Source: JAJDIA01 sp031555145 (lineage in GTDB: Bacteria > Bacteroidota > Bacteroidia > Bacteroidales > Tannerellaceae). Taken from it: a stretch of 44,508 nucleotides of DNA. Under the pieces are notes generated by a model, which did not search any database, was not told the origin of the DNA, and worked only from the letters and a program-made list of their open reading frames with translations. The number at the start of each line of letters is the position of its first letter. Within the stretch, counting starts at the first letter, position 1. The stretch is taken from assembly GCA_031555145.1 (NCBI GenBank), contig JAVBUR010000038.1, positions 1 to 44,508 of the forward strand. The letters run 5' to 3'. This document shows, piece by piece, positions 1-7,630 of the stretch. Made by a program: the position numbers and the translations under genes.

Positions 1-19
1 ATCACCGTTATGATTTTTT

Positions 20-233
20 CAAACGTCATCGTGTTTGTGAACGAACGCGATGAGGATCGTTCAGTAACGTCATTCTCTTTTGTGTGGCGATTCGTCGATT
101 GGGAGATATCGGAAGCAGACCTCGTCAAATCCAGGCCTGCGCCTCACCTTCGCGAGGCCTGCATCTCAGCCTGCTGGCTTGTGCATCCCACCCCACTGAG
201 GCCTGCGCCTCGATTCACCACTTTCAATTCCGA
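20..233. repeat. Dispersed intergenic element, copy 1
   Basis: No convincing gene lies in the first 296 bases. Positions 20-92 align without a gap to 15926-15998 (about 52 of 73 bases identical by hand count). This block is followed by three near-identical copies of the palindrome GAGGCCTGCGCCTC (133-145, 154-167, 198-211) and by an end, TTCAATTCCGA (223-233), that resembles the end of the second copy. A 77-codon open frame at 10-243 has no recognisable protein features. The origin and function of the element are unknown. Confidence 0.7.
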
Positions 234-284
234 CCCGATATGAAACTAAAAAGTCAATAGCCGGATGAAATAATGATTTGTGTG

Positions 285-292
285 TATCTTTG
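285..292 (+). promoter_or_regulatory. Bacteroidota -7 box (TATCTTTG) for the NlpC/P60 gene
   Basis: The sequence matches the Bacteroidota consensus TAnnTTTG exactly. It ends only 4 bases before the best start codon (297), so the transcript would start at or within a few bases of the ATG and the mRNA would be leaderless or nearly so. No clear -33 element is visible. Confidence 0.55.
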
Positions 293-296
293 TGGT

Positions 297-833
297 ATGG
301 AATATAGAAACTGGGCTTTACGCTCTCTTTTATGTATTATCGCCGGATTGTTTTTTGCATCGTGCGGAAGTAAGAAGCAACAGGTGATCCTGCCGGCCGA
401 CTTTAAGGGGCCGAAGGAGCTATCCCGTCTGTACGGTGTGCGCCTTACGCCGGAGGATAATATCTATCTCTATAACGAGGGTGCCAAATGGCTCGGTGTC
501 CCCCATCGCCTGGGTGGAAGCACGAAGAAAGGAGTAGACTGTTCCGGCTTCGTGGTGATCATCTACCGCGAGATTTATGGAAAGCAGTTGAAACGGTCGT
601 CGGCCGATATGCTGAAACATAACTGCAAAAAAGTAGACCGCGATAGGCTACAGGAAGGTGACCTGGTATTCTTCAAAACCGGTAGCGGTAGCCGTAAGAC
701 GCCCGACCATGTCGGCATCTATCTGAAGAGCGGACGTTTTATTCATACCAGTTCCTCACGCGGCGTGGTGGTGAGCAGCCTGAGCGAACCCTATTACATG
801 CGGACATGGATTACCGGAGGAAGGGTGAAATAA
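297..833 (+). CDS. NlpC/P60 family cell-wall hydrolase lipoprotein
   Basis: 178 residues. The N-terminus is a lipoprotein signal (charged start, hydrophobic run, lipobox FASC with acceptor Cys23), so the protein is probably tethered in the envelope. The rest is one NlpC/P60 (peptidase C40) domain. Cys82 in the DCSGFV motif, His138 in DHVGIY and His150 in FIHTSS form the catalytic triad expected of enzymes that cut gamma-D-Glu-diamino acid bonds in peptidoglycan stem peptides. The length fits the small Spr/YafL-like members. An upstream ATG at 273 is in frame but would lie ahead of the -7 box, so 297 is preferred: it leaves a normal signal peptide. The gene stands alone on the plus strand before serS. 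Confidence 0.9.
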   Translation: MEYRNWALRSLLCIIAGLFFASCGSKKQQVILPADFKGPKELSRLYGVRLTPEDNIYLYNEGAKWLGVPHRLGGSTKKGVDCSGFVVIIYREIYGKQLKRSSADMLKHNCKKVDRDRLQEGDLVFFKTGSGSRKTPDHVGIYLKSGRFIHTSSSRGVVVSSLSEPYYMRTWITGGRVK

Positions 834-869
834 TCGCCTTTATTGTGAGGAATAATAGGTAATTGTACG

Positions 870-877
870 TACATTTG
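870..877 (+). promoter_or_regulatory. Probable serS promoter (-7 box TACATTTG)
   Basis: An exact TAnnTTTG match lies 128 bases ahead of the serS ATG. Transcription from here would give a leader of about 120 nt that contains a hairpin followed by a T-run (920-943). A TTG at 843-845 is a possible -33 element, but its spacing is longer than usual. Confidence 0.5.
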
Positions 878-919
878 CAGCCTGAAAACGAGTAGGGTTA
901 ACACCTTTTTAACATGTAC

Positions 920-943
920 ACTCGATTACTTCGAGTTGTTTTT
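920..943 (+). promoter_or_regulatory. Hairpin plus T-run in serS leader (possible attenuator)
   Basis: ACTCGA (920-925) pairs with TCGAGT (931-936) across a 5-nt loop and is followed by TTGTTTTT. The stem is short and only moderately GC-rich. It could be a weak terminator ending the upstream transcript or an attenuator in the serS leader. No T-box features (specifier loop, TGG antiterminator bulge) are visible. Confidence 0.3.
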
Positions 944-1005
944 AAGTTGTCCTATTTCTGGCTCGTTGTTGAAGAGTAAAGACAAAGATATAAACAGATA
1001 AAAAT

Positions 1006-2277
1006 ATGTTGACGCTTAAAGTTATCACGGAGCAGCCGGAAGAAGTAATCAGCCGGCTAACCAAGAAGCATTTCGATGCACGGGATATTATCGGTAAAGT
1101 AATTGAAGCAGACAAGGTGCGCCGTAACAGCCAGACAACGCTGGACGCCAACCTGGCCGAACTGAACCAACTGTCTAAATCCATCGGTATGCTGATGAAG
1201 GATGGAAAGAAAGAAGAAGCTGAAGCCGCCCGTGCCAAAGTAGCCGAAATGAAGGAGGCCAATAAGGTGCTCGAAGATGCGAAAATCGCTGCCGAACAGG
1301 AAATGCAGAACCTGTTGGTGCTAATACCTAACCTGCCGCACGACTCTGTTCCCGCAGGACGTGTAGCTGAAGACAATGTGATTGAGAAGACCGGCGGCAT
1401 CATCCCCGAACTGTACGAAGGCGCCATGCCCCATTGGGAACTGGCCAAGAAATACGACCTGATCGACTTCGAACTGGGAGTGAAGATCACCGGTGCCGGT
1501 TTCCCCGTCTATAAAGGACTGGGTTGCCGTCTGCAACGGGCATTGATCAACTTCTTCCTCGATAATGCGCGCGAAGCCGGTTACCTCGAAATACAACCGC
1601 CGTATGTCGTAAATGCCGACTCGGGCTACGGAACAGGACAGTTGCCCGATAAGGAAGGCCAGATGTATTATGCACCGGCCGACGACCTATATCTGATCCC
1701 AACGGCCGAAGTACCTGTGACGAATATCTACCGCGATGTGATTCTGAACGAAGCAGAACTTCCGGTGAAGAATACAGCCTACTCGGCTTGCTTCCGTCGC
1801 GAAGCAGGTTCGTATGGTAAAGATGTACGCGGATTGAACCGTTTGCATCAGTTCGACAAGGTAGAGATCGTGCGGATCGATACCCCCGAACATTCCTACG
1901 AATCACTGAAGGAGATGGTCGACTATGTGCAGTCGCTGGTAGACAAACTGGAACTGCCGTGGCGTATCCTCCGCCTTTGTGGTGGCGACATGAGCTTCAC
2001 GTCGGCATTGACCTTCGACTTCGAAGTCTATTCCAAAGCCCAGGAACGCTGGTTGGAAGTCAGCTCGGTGTCAAACTTCGAAAGCTACCAGGCTAACCGC
2101 CTCAAATGCCGCTACCGCGACGAGAACAAGAAGATCCAACTCGCCCATACCCTGAACGGTAGTGCCCTGGCTCTCCCGCGCATCGTCGCCGCCCTGTTGG
2201 AAAACAACCAGACCCCCGAAGGTATCCGCATCCCCAAAGCCCTCGTTCCCTACACAGGCTTTGACATGATCCGGTAG
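1006..2277 (+). CDS. serS: Seryl-tRNA synthetase
   Basis: 423 residues, the usual length for bacterial SerRS. The first ~110 residues are rich in Lys/Glu and heptad-like, matching the long antiparallel coiled-coil arm that grips the variable arm of tRNA-Ser. The class II catalytic core follows: motif 2 around FRREAGSYGKDVRG, preceded by the TAEVP serine-binding segment, and motif 3 as LNGSALALPRIVAALLE near the C-terminus. The enzyme activates serine with ATP in the cytoplasm and charges tRNA-Ser and tRNA-Sec where present. It is a single gene with its own leader and a strong inverted repeat directly after the stop. The ATG start gives an N-terminus typical of the family (MLTLKVI). Confidence 0.98.
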   Translation: MLTLKVITEQPEEVISRLTKKHFDARDIIGKVIEADKVRRNSQTTLDANLAELNQLSKSIGMLMKDGKKEEAEAARAKVAEMKEANKVLEDAKIAAEQEMQNLLVLIPNLPHDSVPAGRVAEDNVIEKTGGIIPELYEGAMPHWELAKKYDLIDFELGVKITGAGFPVYKGLGCRLQRALINFFLDNAREAGYLEIQPPYVVNADSGYGTGQLPDKEGQMYYAPADDLYLIPTAEVPVTNIYRDVILNEAELPVKNTAYSACFRREAGSYGKDVRGLNRLHQFDKVEIVRIDTPEHSYESLKEMVDYVQSLVDKLELPWRILRLCGGDMSFTSALTFDFEVYSKAQERWLEVSSVSNFESYQANRLKCRYRDENKKIQLAHTLNGSALALPRIVAALLENNQTPEGIRIPKALVPYTGFDMIR

Positions 2278-2286
2278 AAGAAAACG

Positions 2287-2362
2287 ATAAGGGCCTCAAG
2301 GGCCATAAGGGTTTCAAGGGCCTTAATGTAGATGACAACATTAAGGCCCTTGAAACCCTTAT
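2287..2362. terminator. Perfect 25-bp inverted repeat, bidirectional terminator
   Basis: Arm 2305-2329 is the exact reverse complement of 2338-2362, with an 8-nt loop (25 of 25 pairs). The left arm is preceded by a tandem near-copy of its first 18 bases (2287-2304 versus 2305-2322, 16 of 18 identical). The 18-bp unit therefore occurs three times, twice direct and once inverted. It sits exactly between the convergent ends of serS and the minus-strand dihydroorotate-dehydrogenase-like gene, so termination of both transcripts is the obvious role. Confidence 0.85.
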
Positions 2363-2372
2363 CATTATTTAC

Positions 2373-3350
2373 TTAATCCCTATTCGCAAAATACTTCATG
2401 AACTGCGAGCGCTCATACAAGGCCGGATCGGGGAGATTGGCGTAGTTGAGGCGGCCGCGGAACTGGGAGACGGATTTGAAGTTGGTATGGTGCATCCATT
2501 CTTCCATGCAGGTGAGTACCTGTGAGATGATTTCATTGCCACAATTGTACAGCGCACTACACATCTGTACGGTTGAGGCACCTGCCAGGATGCATTTTAC
2601 CACATCCTCCCAATCGTGTACGCCAGTAGAGGCGGATACGTCAATGCCGGGCACTTTGCCGGTCACCAATGCCGTCCAGCGAATCGTGTCGCTCAGGTCG
2701 GAATGGCTGCTGAATACGTTGCCGGATACCAGTTGCAGCGTGTTGAGGTCAATGTCAGGCTGATAGAAACGGTTGAAAAGCACTACGCCGCTGGCGCCGT
2801 TTACTTTCAGTGTATCCACCATATCAGGTATATTACTGAAGAATTTGCCTAACTTGACAATCACCGGGATGGATACCGTATCTTTCACACGACGTACGAT
2901 ATCAATATAGGCTTTACGGTTCTTGTCGAAGTCGTATCCCAGTTCGGTTTGCAGCAGGAAGATATTCAATTCCAGCGCATCGGCACCGGCGATTTCGATC
3001 TGACGGGCAAAGTCGATCCACGCATCCGCCTTATAGCTATTGATGCTGGCGATGATGGGGATCGTACAGGCGGCCTTCGACGACTGGATCAACTCGAGGT
3101 AGTTATTCACTTGGTTTGCCTTCACGTACTGGCGTACATAATCGGTCGCTTCGGGGAAATCGGTCGAGTCGATCAGGACGTCGCCCTGCATTTCGATCTG
3201 TTCTTCAAAGAGGGATTTCAGCACGATGGCACCAGCGCCTGCTTTCTCGAACTCTTTGTTTCGTTCGGCTTTGGTCGTTAAGCCGGAACTTCCCACAATA
3301 ATCGGATTGCGAAGCGTTAAACCGGCGTAGTTGGTCTTCATATCTATCAT
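2373..3350 (-). CDS. Dihydroorotate dehydrogenase-like FMN protein
   Basis: 325 residues with the TIM-barrel layout of the dihydroorotate/dihydropyrimidine dehydrogenase superfamily: an N-terminal NPIIVGSSGLT segment, AGAGAIVLKSLFEEQ with the FMN-contacting Lys, VIVKLG, and a C-terminal phosphate-binding region (SASTGVHDWEDV and GASTVQMCSALY). In true class 1 PyrD the catalytic Cys lies in an N-x-SCPN loop. Here the equivalent stretch after LELN reads IFLLQTEL, with neither Cys nor Ser, so oxidation of dihydroorotate is doubtful. No PyrK-like partner is beside it. It is probably an FMN oxidoreductase of unknown substrate. The start could be 3350 or the in-frame ATG three codons later (3341). 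The gene has its own promoter and a shared terminator at the 3' end. Confidence 0.8.
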   Translation of the reverse strand: MIDMKTNYAGLTLRNPIIVGSSGLTTKAERNKEFEKAGAGAIVLKSLFEEQIEMQGDVLIDSTDFPEATDYVRQYVKANQVNNYLELIQSSKAACTIPIIASINSYKADAWIDFARQIEIAGADALELNIFLLQTELGYDFDKNRKAYIDIVRRVKDTVSIPVIVKLGKFFSNIPDMVDTLKVNGASGVVLFNRFYQPDIDLNTLQLVSGNVFSSHSDLSDTIRWTALVTGKVPGIDVSASTGVHDWEDVVKCILAGASTVQMCSALYNCGNEIISQVLTCMEEWMHHTNFKSVSQFRGRLNYANLPDPALYERSQFMKYFANRD

Positions 3351-3378
3351 ATGGCTATTTGATTTAAATGGTAAATAA

Positions 3379-3386
3379 CAAAGGTA
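3379..3386 (-). promoter_or_regulatory. -7 box (TACCTTTG, minus strand) for the DHOD-like gene
   Basis: The plus strand reads CAAAGGTA, giving an exact TAnnTTTG on the minus strand about 28 bases ahead of the start codon at 3350. The -33 element is not clear. Confidence 0.5.
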
Positions 3387-3439
3387 GGGAATTATTCGGA
3401 CGGCTTCGTATCCGTCTCTATAAAATATGTGAATGCTTA

Positions 3440-4114
3440 CTATTCCCGTTGGCCGAAGATACGGGTGCCGACGCGGATCATCGTGCTACCTTCGGCAATG
3501 GCCAGCGGATAGTCGTGGCTCATGCCCATCGAAAGCTCGCGGAAACTGTCGTCGTCGGCGAAATAGGCCTGTTTGCAAGCGGTGAAGAGAGCATGCAGGC
3601 GATGAAACTCGCTGCGTATCAGGGTCTCGTCGTCGGTGTCGGTTGCCATGCCCATAATCCCGGCGATCCGCAGATGCGGGTAGTCAGCGGGATGGAAGGC
3701 TTGTAACAGGGTGTGGCATTCGTCCGGGGTGAGTCCGTGTTTGGTCTCTTCCTGAGCGACATGTATTTCCAACAGGACACGGATCAAACGGTTGTACTTG
3801 GCTGCCTGCCGGTTGATCTCGTCGAGCAGCCGGACCGAGTCGACGCTATGGATGGTATGCACCCAGGCGGCGATGTCTTTCACCTTATTCGTTTGCAGGG
3901 TACCGATAAAATGCCATTCAATATCGTCGGGCAGGAGATCCTTTTTGGCTTTTACCTCCTGCGCACGGCTCTCGCCGAACACACGATGACCGGCATCATA
4001 GGCTTCCCACACGGTTTCCACCGGATGGAATTTGGATACAGCCACAAGCGTCACCCCTTGGGGGAGTGACGCCCGTAGCTGTTGGATATTATCGGCAATA
4101 GACATAACAGGCAA
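3440..4114 (-). CDS. yggS: YggS-family pyridoxal-phosphate homeostasis protein
   Basis: 224 residues, a single alanine-racemase-like TIM barrel without the second domain, as in YggS/PLPBP. Lys28 in VAVSKFHP is the Schiff-base lysine for PLP. Other family signatures are FGESRAQEV, WHFIGTLQTNKVK, HSVDS, GLTPDE, GIMGMAT, ELSMGMSHDYPLAI and the C-terminal STMIRVGTRIFG that holds the phosphate. The protein is not an enzyme; it buffers and delivers PLP in the cytoplasm, and its loss disturbs amino-acid metabolism in other bacteria. It starts 15 nt after the DUF4494 gene and is probably co-transcribed with it. MPVM offers a second ATG at 4105. Confidence 0.95.
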   Translation of the reverse strand: MPVMSIADNIQQLRASLPQGVTLVAVSKFHPVETVWEAYDAGHRVFGESRAQEVKAKKDLLPDDIEWHFIGTLQTNKVKDIAAWVHTIHSVDSVRLLDEINRQAAKYNRLIRVLLEIHVAQEETKHGLTPDECHTLLQAFHPADYPHLRIAGIMGMATDTDDETLIRSEFHRLHALFTACKQAYFADDDSFRELSMGMSHDYPLAIAEGSTMIRVGTRIFGQRE

Positions 4115-4129
4115 TAAACGGATGGATGA

Positions 4130-4603
4130 TTATTCGTTGACAGGTGCACCAACCGGATTACCCGAAGGTACTTTTTCCGCACTGAACGGGAAGACATCCA
4201 TTAGTGATGTTTCCGTCACAGAGGCGATCGTATAGTCGGCCATCGTGCCCTTCATCCCTTCTTCAAGGACGGCAATGGCGTCTTTTAATGTACTGGCCTG
4301 TGCAAGCATCTGGGCCGCCGTTTTCTTTTCGGCGCCGCTCTTCTCGTCGAGGGTGATGAAATAAACCTTGATGCGATAGAACCGGTCGCCATTCTCGTTA
4401 AAGAACAGTTCCGACAGGCGGGCGCGCTTGATGTCAGTCACCGTGAATTCGCCGGTGATATAAGGACGTATCTCTTCGATGATACGGGCTTCCGCTTCGG
4501 TGAACGACAAGGCGTCGACCAGGTAGGGTTCCGTTACTCTCTTTTGCATGCCGTTTTCCATCATCTTTTCGTAGGAAACCTTGCATTCGAACCAGTTGTG
4601 CAT
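4130..4603 (-). CDS. DUF4494 domain protein
   Basis: 157 residues, soluble, no signal peptide or membrane segment. The whole chain matches what I know of DUF4494, a Bacteroidota family of about 150-180 residues: it begins MHNWFECKVSYEK and continues with PYLVDALSFTEAEARI, FTVTDIKRARLSELF, an FYRIKVYFITLDE strand and an ASVTETSLMDVF segment. The function is unknown. The promoter just upstream (4651-4680) and the 15-nt gap to yggS suggest a DUF4494-yggS operon, which hints at a housekeeping role, but nothing in the sequence identifies an active site. Confidence 0.85.
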   Translation of the reverse strand: MHNWFECKVSYEKMMENGMQKRVTEPYLVDALSFTEAEARIIEEIRPYITGEFTVTDIKRARLSELFFNENGDRFYRIKVYFITLDEKSGAEKKTAAQMLAQASTLKDAIAVLEEGMKGTMADYTIASVTETSLMDVFPFSAEKVPSGNPVGAPVNE

Positions 4604-4650
4604 ATCTTTTTCTTTTTAAATGATTACTCCATGTGTCAGTAAACGGAAGG

Positions 4651-4680
4651 CAAAGATAGACGAAACGGCGTATAATGCAA
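4651..4680 (-). promoter_or_regulatory. Promoter TTG-N19-TATCTTTG for DUF4494-yggS
   Basis: Read on the minus strand, TTG (4678-4680) is followed after 19 bases by TATCTTTG (4651-4658), the Bacteroidota -33/-7 arrangement. It lies 48 bases ahead of the DUF4494 start, in the 97-base gap after ndk. Confidence 0.7.
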
Positions 4681-4700
4681 CCCGTAATGGCGTAAAATTT

Positions 4701-5162
4701 TTATATTTCGTCGTTGGCATACAGGCTCCAGAGGTTGTTCGGCTGGTAGTCGTACAACTCGTCGCTGCCGAAGAAACGGGCGATTTCTATGGCCGCCGTT
4801 TCAGGCGAATCCGAGGCATGTACGATATTCTCCTGCACACTCAGGCTGTAGTCGCCACGGATGGTGCCGGGGGCGGCGTTGCGTCCGTTGGTCGGGCCCG
4901 CCATGGTGCGCACCACATGTACGGCATCCAGTCCCTGCCAGCAACAGAGGATCACGGGACATACGCGCATGGCGTCTTTTACCCGTTGGAAGAAGGGTTT
5001 TTCTTTCAGATGGGCGTAGTGTTCGCTCAGTATCTCGTCGGTGAGCCATACCATTTTCATGCCGACCAGTTGCAGGCCTTTTTTCTCAAACCGGGAGATG
5101 ATTTCACCGATCAGTCCCCGTTCAATGGTGCAGGGTTTCAATATCACAAAAGTCTTTTCCAT
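4701..5162 (-). CDS. ndk: Nucleoside diphosphate kinase
   Basis: 153 residues, full length for the bacterial enzyme. It transfers the gamma phosphate between nucleoside tri- and diphosphates through a phosphohistidine, supplying (d)NTPs in the cytoplasm. Lys9 sits in the N-terminal FVILKP motif and His115 in ENIVHASDS is the phosphorylated residue. AAPGTIRGDYS (the nucleotide-binding loop) is intact. The usual KPDA after the first strand reads KPCT here, and the C-terminal extension FFGSDELYDYQPN is typical of Bacteroidota Ndk. No obvious TAnnTTTG box was found on this strand within 140 bases upstream. Confidence 0.97.
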   Translation of the reverse strand: MEKTFVILKPCTIERGLIGEIISRFEKKGLQLVGMKMVWLTDEILSEHYAHLKEKPFFQRVKDAMRVCPVILCCWQGLDAVHVVRTMAGPTNGRNAAPGTIRGDYSLSVQENIVHASDSPETAAIEIARFFGSDELYDYQPNNLWSLYANDEI

Positions 5163-5271
5163 ATATCGACTATTATTAGGGATTACGCAATATACAATAT
5201 ATCAACCTCCGAATATAGTGAAAAGTTTTGAAGATATCGTTGCTTTCCCACCGCTTTCTTGCGGGATTACG

Positions 5272-5279
5272 TATATTTG
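5272..5279 (+). promoter_or_regulatory. -7 box (TATATTTG) for the menaquinone operon
   Basis: An exact TAnnTTTG lies 26 bases ahead of the first operon gene, in the 143-base gap between the divergent ndk and the HAD-hotdog gene. It is the only strong box before the operon, so the five men-related genes probably depend on it. A -33 TTG at proper spacing is not evident. Confidence 0.6.
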
Positions 5280-5305
5280 TATGCTAAACATAAATACAGG
5301 ATGTC

Positions 5306-6538
5306 ATGAAGTACAAACTCTTAGTCCTTGACGTGGACGGTACTTTGCTGAATGACAGTAAAGGAATTACCCCCCATACGTTGGCTACCCTCCAGAAGGT
5401 GCAGCAGATGGGGGTACGCATCGTATTGGCTTCAGGCCGGCCTACCTATGGGGTGATGCCGATTGCCGAAGCGTTGGAATTGAATAAGTACGGCGGTTTT
5501 GTGATGTCGTACAATGGCGCCCAGATATTCAACATGCAGGCTGACGAACTGCTGTTTGAAAAGCGGATCGATCCAGTGATGATCCCCTACCTTGAGAAGA
5601 AAGCGAAGAAGAACGACTTCCCTATTTTTACGTATCATAAAGATGTGATCATCACCAATGCGCCCGACAATGTGCATGTGGTGTCTGAAGCCGCCCTGAA
5701 CCGGATGCGGGTGATCGGGGTCGATAACTTTGCCGAAGTGATCACGTTCTCTCCCTGCAAATGTGTGTTGGTGAGCGATGATATCGATGCGCTGACCGGC
5801 TTGGAGAATCATTGGAAGAGGCGGTTGAATGGTACGTTGGATGTTTTTCCGTCGGAAACCTTCTTCCTCGAAGTGGTACCCCAGTTTATTAACAAAGGCA
5901 ATACACTGGCCGTATTGATGGATAAGCTGAAAGTGACGAGCGAAGAGGTGATGGCCATCGGCGATGGCGTCTGCGACATTCCCATGTTGCAACTTGCCGG
6001 TACGGGTATCGCGATGGGGAACGCCGAACTGGCGGTGAAACGATGCACCGACCTGACGACGCTCACCAACGAAGAAGACGGTGTGGCCGCTGCCGTAGAA
6101 AAACTGATTCTGGCCGAAGTGCGTCCGGCGGATATCCCGCTCGATCAGTTGAATGCCCGGGCACAACATGCCCTGATGGGTAACCTGGGTATCCAATATA
6201 CCTACGCGTCGGAAGACAGGGTAGAGGCAACCATGCCGGTCGACGTTCGTACCCGGCAGCCGTTCGGACTGCTGCATGGCGGAGCGACATTGGCGCTGGC
6301 CGAAACAGTGGCTGGATTCGGGTCGATGATTATCTGTAAACCTGATGAGATTGCAGTAGGCATGCAGGTGAGCGGCAATCATATGTCGTCGGCTTATGAA
6401 GGAGATACGGTGCGTGCCATCGGAACGATTATCCATAAGGGACGGTCGTCGCACGTATGGGATGTGAATGTGTATACATCCACCGACAAACTGGTGTCTT
6501 CCATACGGGTAGTGAATAGTATTATCAAAAAGAAATGA
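5306..6538 (+). CDS. HAD phosphatase fused to a YdiI-like hotdog thioesterase (candidate MenI)
   Basis: 410 residues, two domains. Residues 1-268 are a Cof-type HAD hydrolase: DVDGT with Asp9 and Asp11, SGR at 43-45, Lys197, and GDGVCD at 219-224, where the Asn usual in the GDxxND motif is Cys223. Residues ~280-410 are a hotdog fold with LLHGGATLALAETVAG (323-337). The HGG and the Glu333 that follows match the pattern of E. coli YdiI, the DHNA-CoA thioesterase MenI. The gene heads the menaquinone operon and overlaps menF by 4 bases, so the hotdog half very probably hydrolyses 1,4-dihydroxy-2-naphthoyl-CoA. What the HAD half dephosphorylates, and whether Cys223 impairs it, is unknown. No stop or frame change lies between the domains. 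Confidence 0.88.
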   Translation: MKYKLLVLDVDGTLLNDSKGITPHTLATLQKVQQMGVRIVLASGRPTYGVMPIAEALELNKYGGFVMSYNGAQIFNMQADELLFEKRIDPVMIPYLEKKAKKNDFPIFTYHKDVIITNAPDNVHVVSEAALNRMRVIGVDNFAEVITFSPCKCVLVSDDIDALTGLENHWKRRLNGTLDVFPSETFFLEVVPQFINKGNTLAVLMDKLKVTSEEVMAIGDGVCDIPMLQLAGTGIAMGNAELAVKRCTDLTTLTNEEDGVAAAVEKLILAEVRPADIPLDQLNARAQHALMGNLGIQYTYASEDRVEATMPVDVRTRQPFGLLHGGATLALAETVAGFGSMIICKPDEIAVGMQVSGNHMSSAYEGDTVRAIGTIIHKGRSSHVWDVNVYTSTDKLVSSIRVVNSIIKKK

Positions 6539-7605
6539 CAACGGAAGAGCTATACATTGCGATTCAACATCTAATGGAACAGGGCGGGAGTTTTGCCGTT
6601 TACCGTTTGCCGGGTGAGAACCGGGTACGGTATATCGGGCAAGGCTCCGGTCCTGTTTCCGTATATAATGATATCAGGGCGCTGAACGGACAGGAAGGGT
6701 TTGTCATCGCGCCGTTTTCGATCGCTGCCGGTCATCCGGTGGTAGTCATCCGAGGAGAGGAAAAAGAACTGCCGGGAGTGATTCCGGTTGTCGATGGCAC
6801 GATGCCGACGAAAGAATACACCATCGGCCGGGTGTCGGAGGTGTATGAATCCCGGTTCCGGTTGTTTTTGGATTCACTTCAGCAAGGGGTATTTACTAAG
6901 TTGGTGCTGTCGCGGGCGTTGACGCATAGGCCTTTCACCACCTTTTCACCGGTGGAAACGTTCTTGCGGGCCTGTACGCGCTACATCCGTTCGTATGTCT
7001 ATCTCTGTCATACACCGGAGACGGGTACCTGGTTGGGTGCTACGCCTGAGATCCTGTTGGCGGGTAGGGAAGGAGCATGGCGTACGGTAGCCCTGGCGGG
7101 TACGCAGCCGTTGCAACAAGGCGAACTGCCTACTTCCTGGGACGGGAAGAACCAGGAAGAACAACAATTGGTGGCGGGTTATATCCGTAAACGTTTGTCG
7201 GCGATGGATATCCGGGTCGCTGAAGAAGGCCCTTATACCGTAAGGGCCGGTGAATTGGCGCATTTGCGGAGCGATTTCCACTTTTCGCTATCGGATACGG
7301 ATCACCTGGGTGATCTGCTGGCGGCCCTTCATCCCACGCCTGCCGTGTGTGGGGTGCCAAAAGAAGAAGCCTACCGGTTTATCCTCGACCATGAAGGATA
7401 TGACCGGCAGTATTATTCCGGTTTCATCGGCCGGTTAGATCCGCGCGGAGAAAGCGACCTGTATGTGAACCTGCGCTGCATGCAGATCAGACAGGAGTCG
7501 TTGACCTTGTATGCCGGTGGCGGGATACTACCTTCTTCCCTGCTCGAAGAAGAGTGGAAGGAGACCGAAGACAAGCTGCAAACCATGAGCCGGATTATCG
7601 AATAG
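6535..7605 (+). CDS. menF: Isochorismate synthase
   Basis: 356 residues, chorismate-binding fold. Lys122 in FTKLVLSRAL corresponds to the catalytic base of MenF/EntC. The C-terminal half carries LGATPEILL, VALAGT, CGVPKEEAY, YYSGFIG and the closing GGGILPSSLLEEEWKETEDK, whose Glu residues bind Mg and chorismate carboxylates. The enzyme converts chorismate to isochorismate, the first committed step to menaquinone. It is shorter at the N-terminus than E. coli MenF (431), which is common in this phylum. Its ATG overlaps the stop of the HAD-hotdog gene (ATGA), and menD follows 25 bases later. An EntC-type role in siderophore synthesis is unlikely in this context. Confidence 0.95.
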   Translation: MTTEELYIAIQHLMEQGGSFAVYRLPGENRVRYIGQGSGPVSVYNDIRALNGQEGFVIAPFSIAAGHPVVVIRGEEKELPGVIPVVDGTMPTKEYTIGRVSEVYESRFRLFLDSLQQGVFTKLVLSRALTHRPFTTFSPVETFLRACTRYIRSYVYLCHTPETGTWLGATPEILLAGREGAWRTVALAGTQPLQQGELPTSWDGKNQEEQQLVAGYIRKRLSAMDIRVAEEGPYTVRAGELAHLRSDFHFSLSDTDHLGDLLAALHPTPAVCGVPKEEAYRFILDHEGYDRQYYSGFIGRLDPRGESDLYVNLRCMQIRQESLTLYAGGGILPSSLLEEEWKETEDKLQTMSRIIE

Positions 7606-7630
7606 TAACTGAATTAATGTGTAGATAGGT

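Noticed and set aside
10..243. 77-codon open frame at the left end
   Set aside because: It lies in the repeated intergenic element, is rich in Arg/Pro/Ser from the GAGGCCTGC units, has no family features, and the homologous block at 15926-15998 does not keep a corresponding protein.
878..1005. T-box riboswitch ahead of serS
   Set aside because: No specifier stem or conserved antiterminator bulge is present, and T-boxes are not expected in Bacteroidota.
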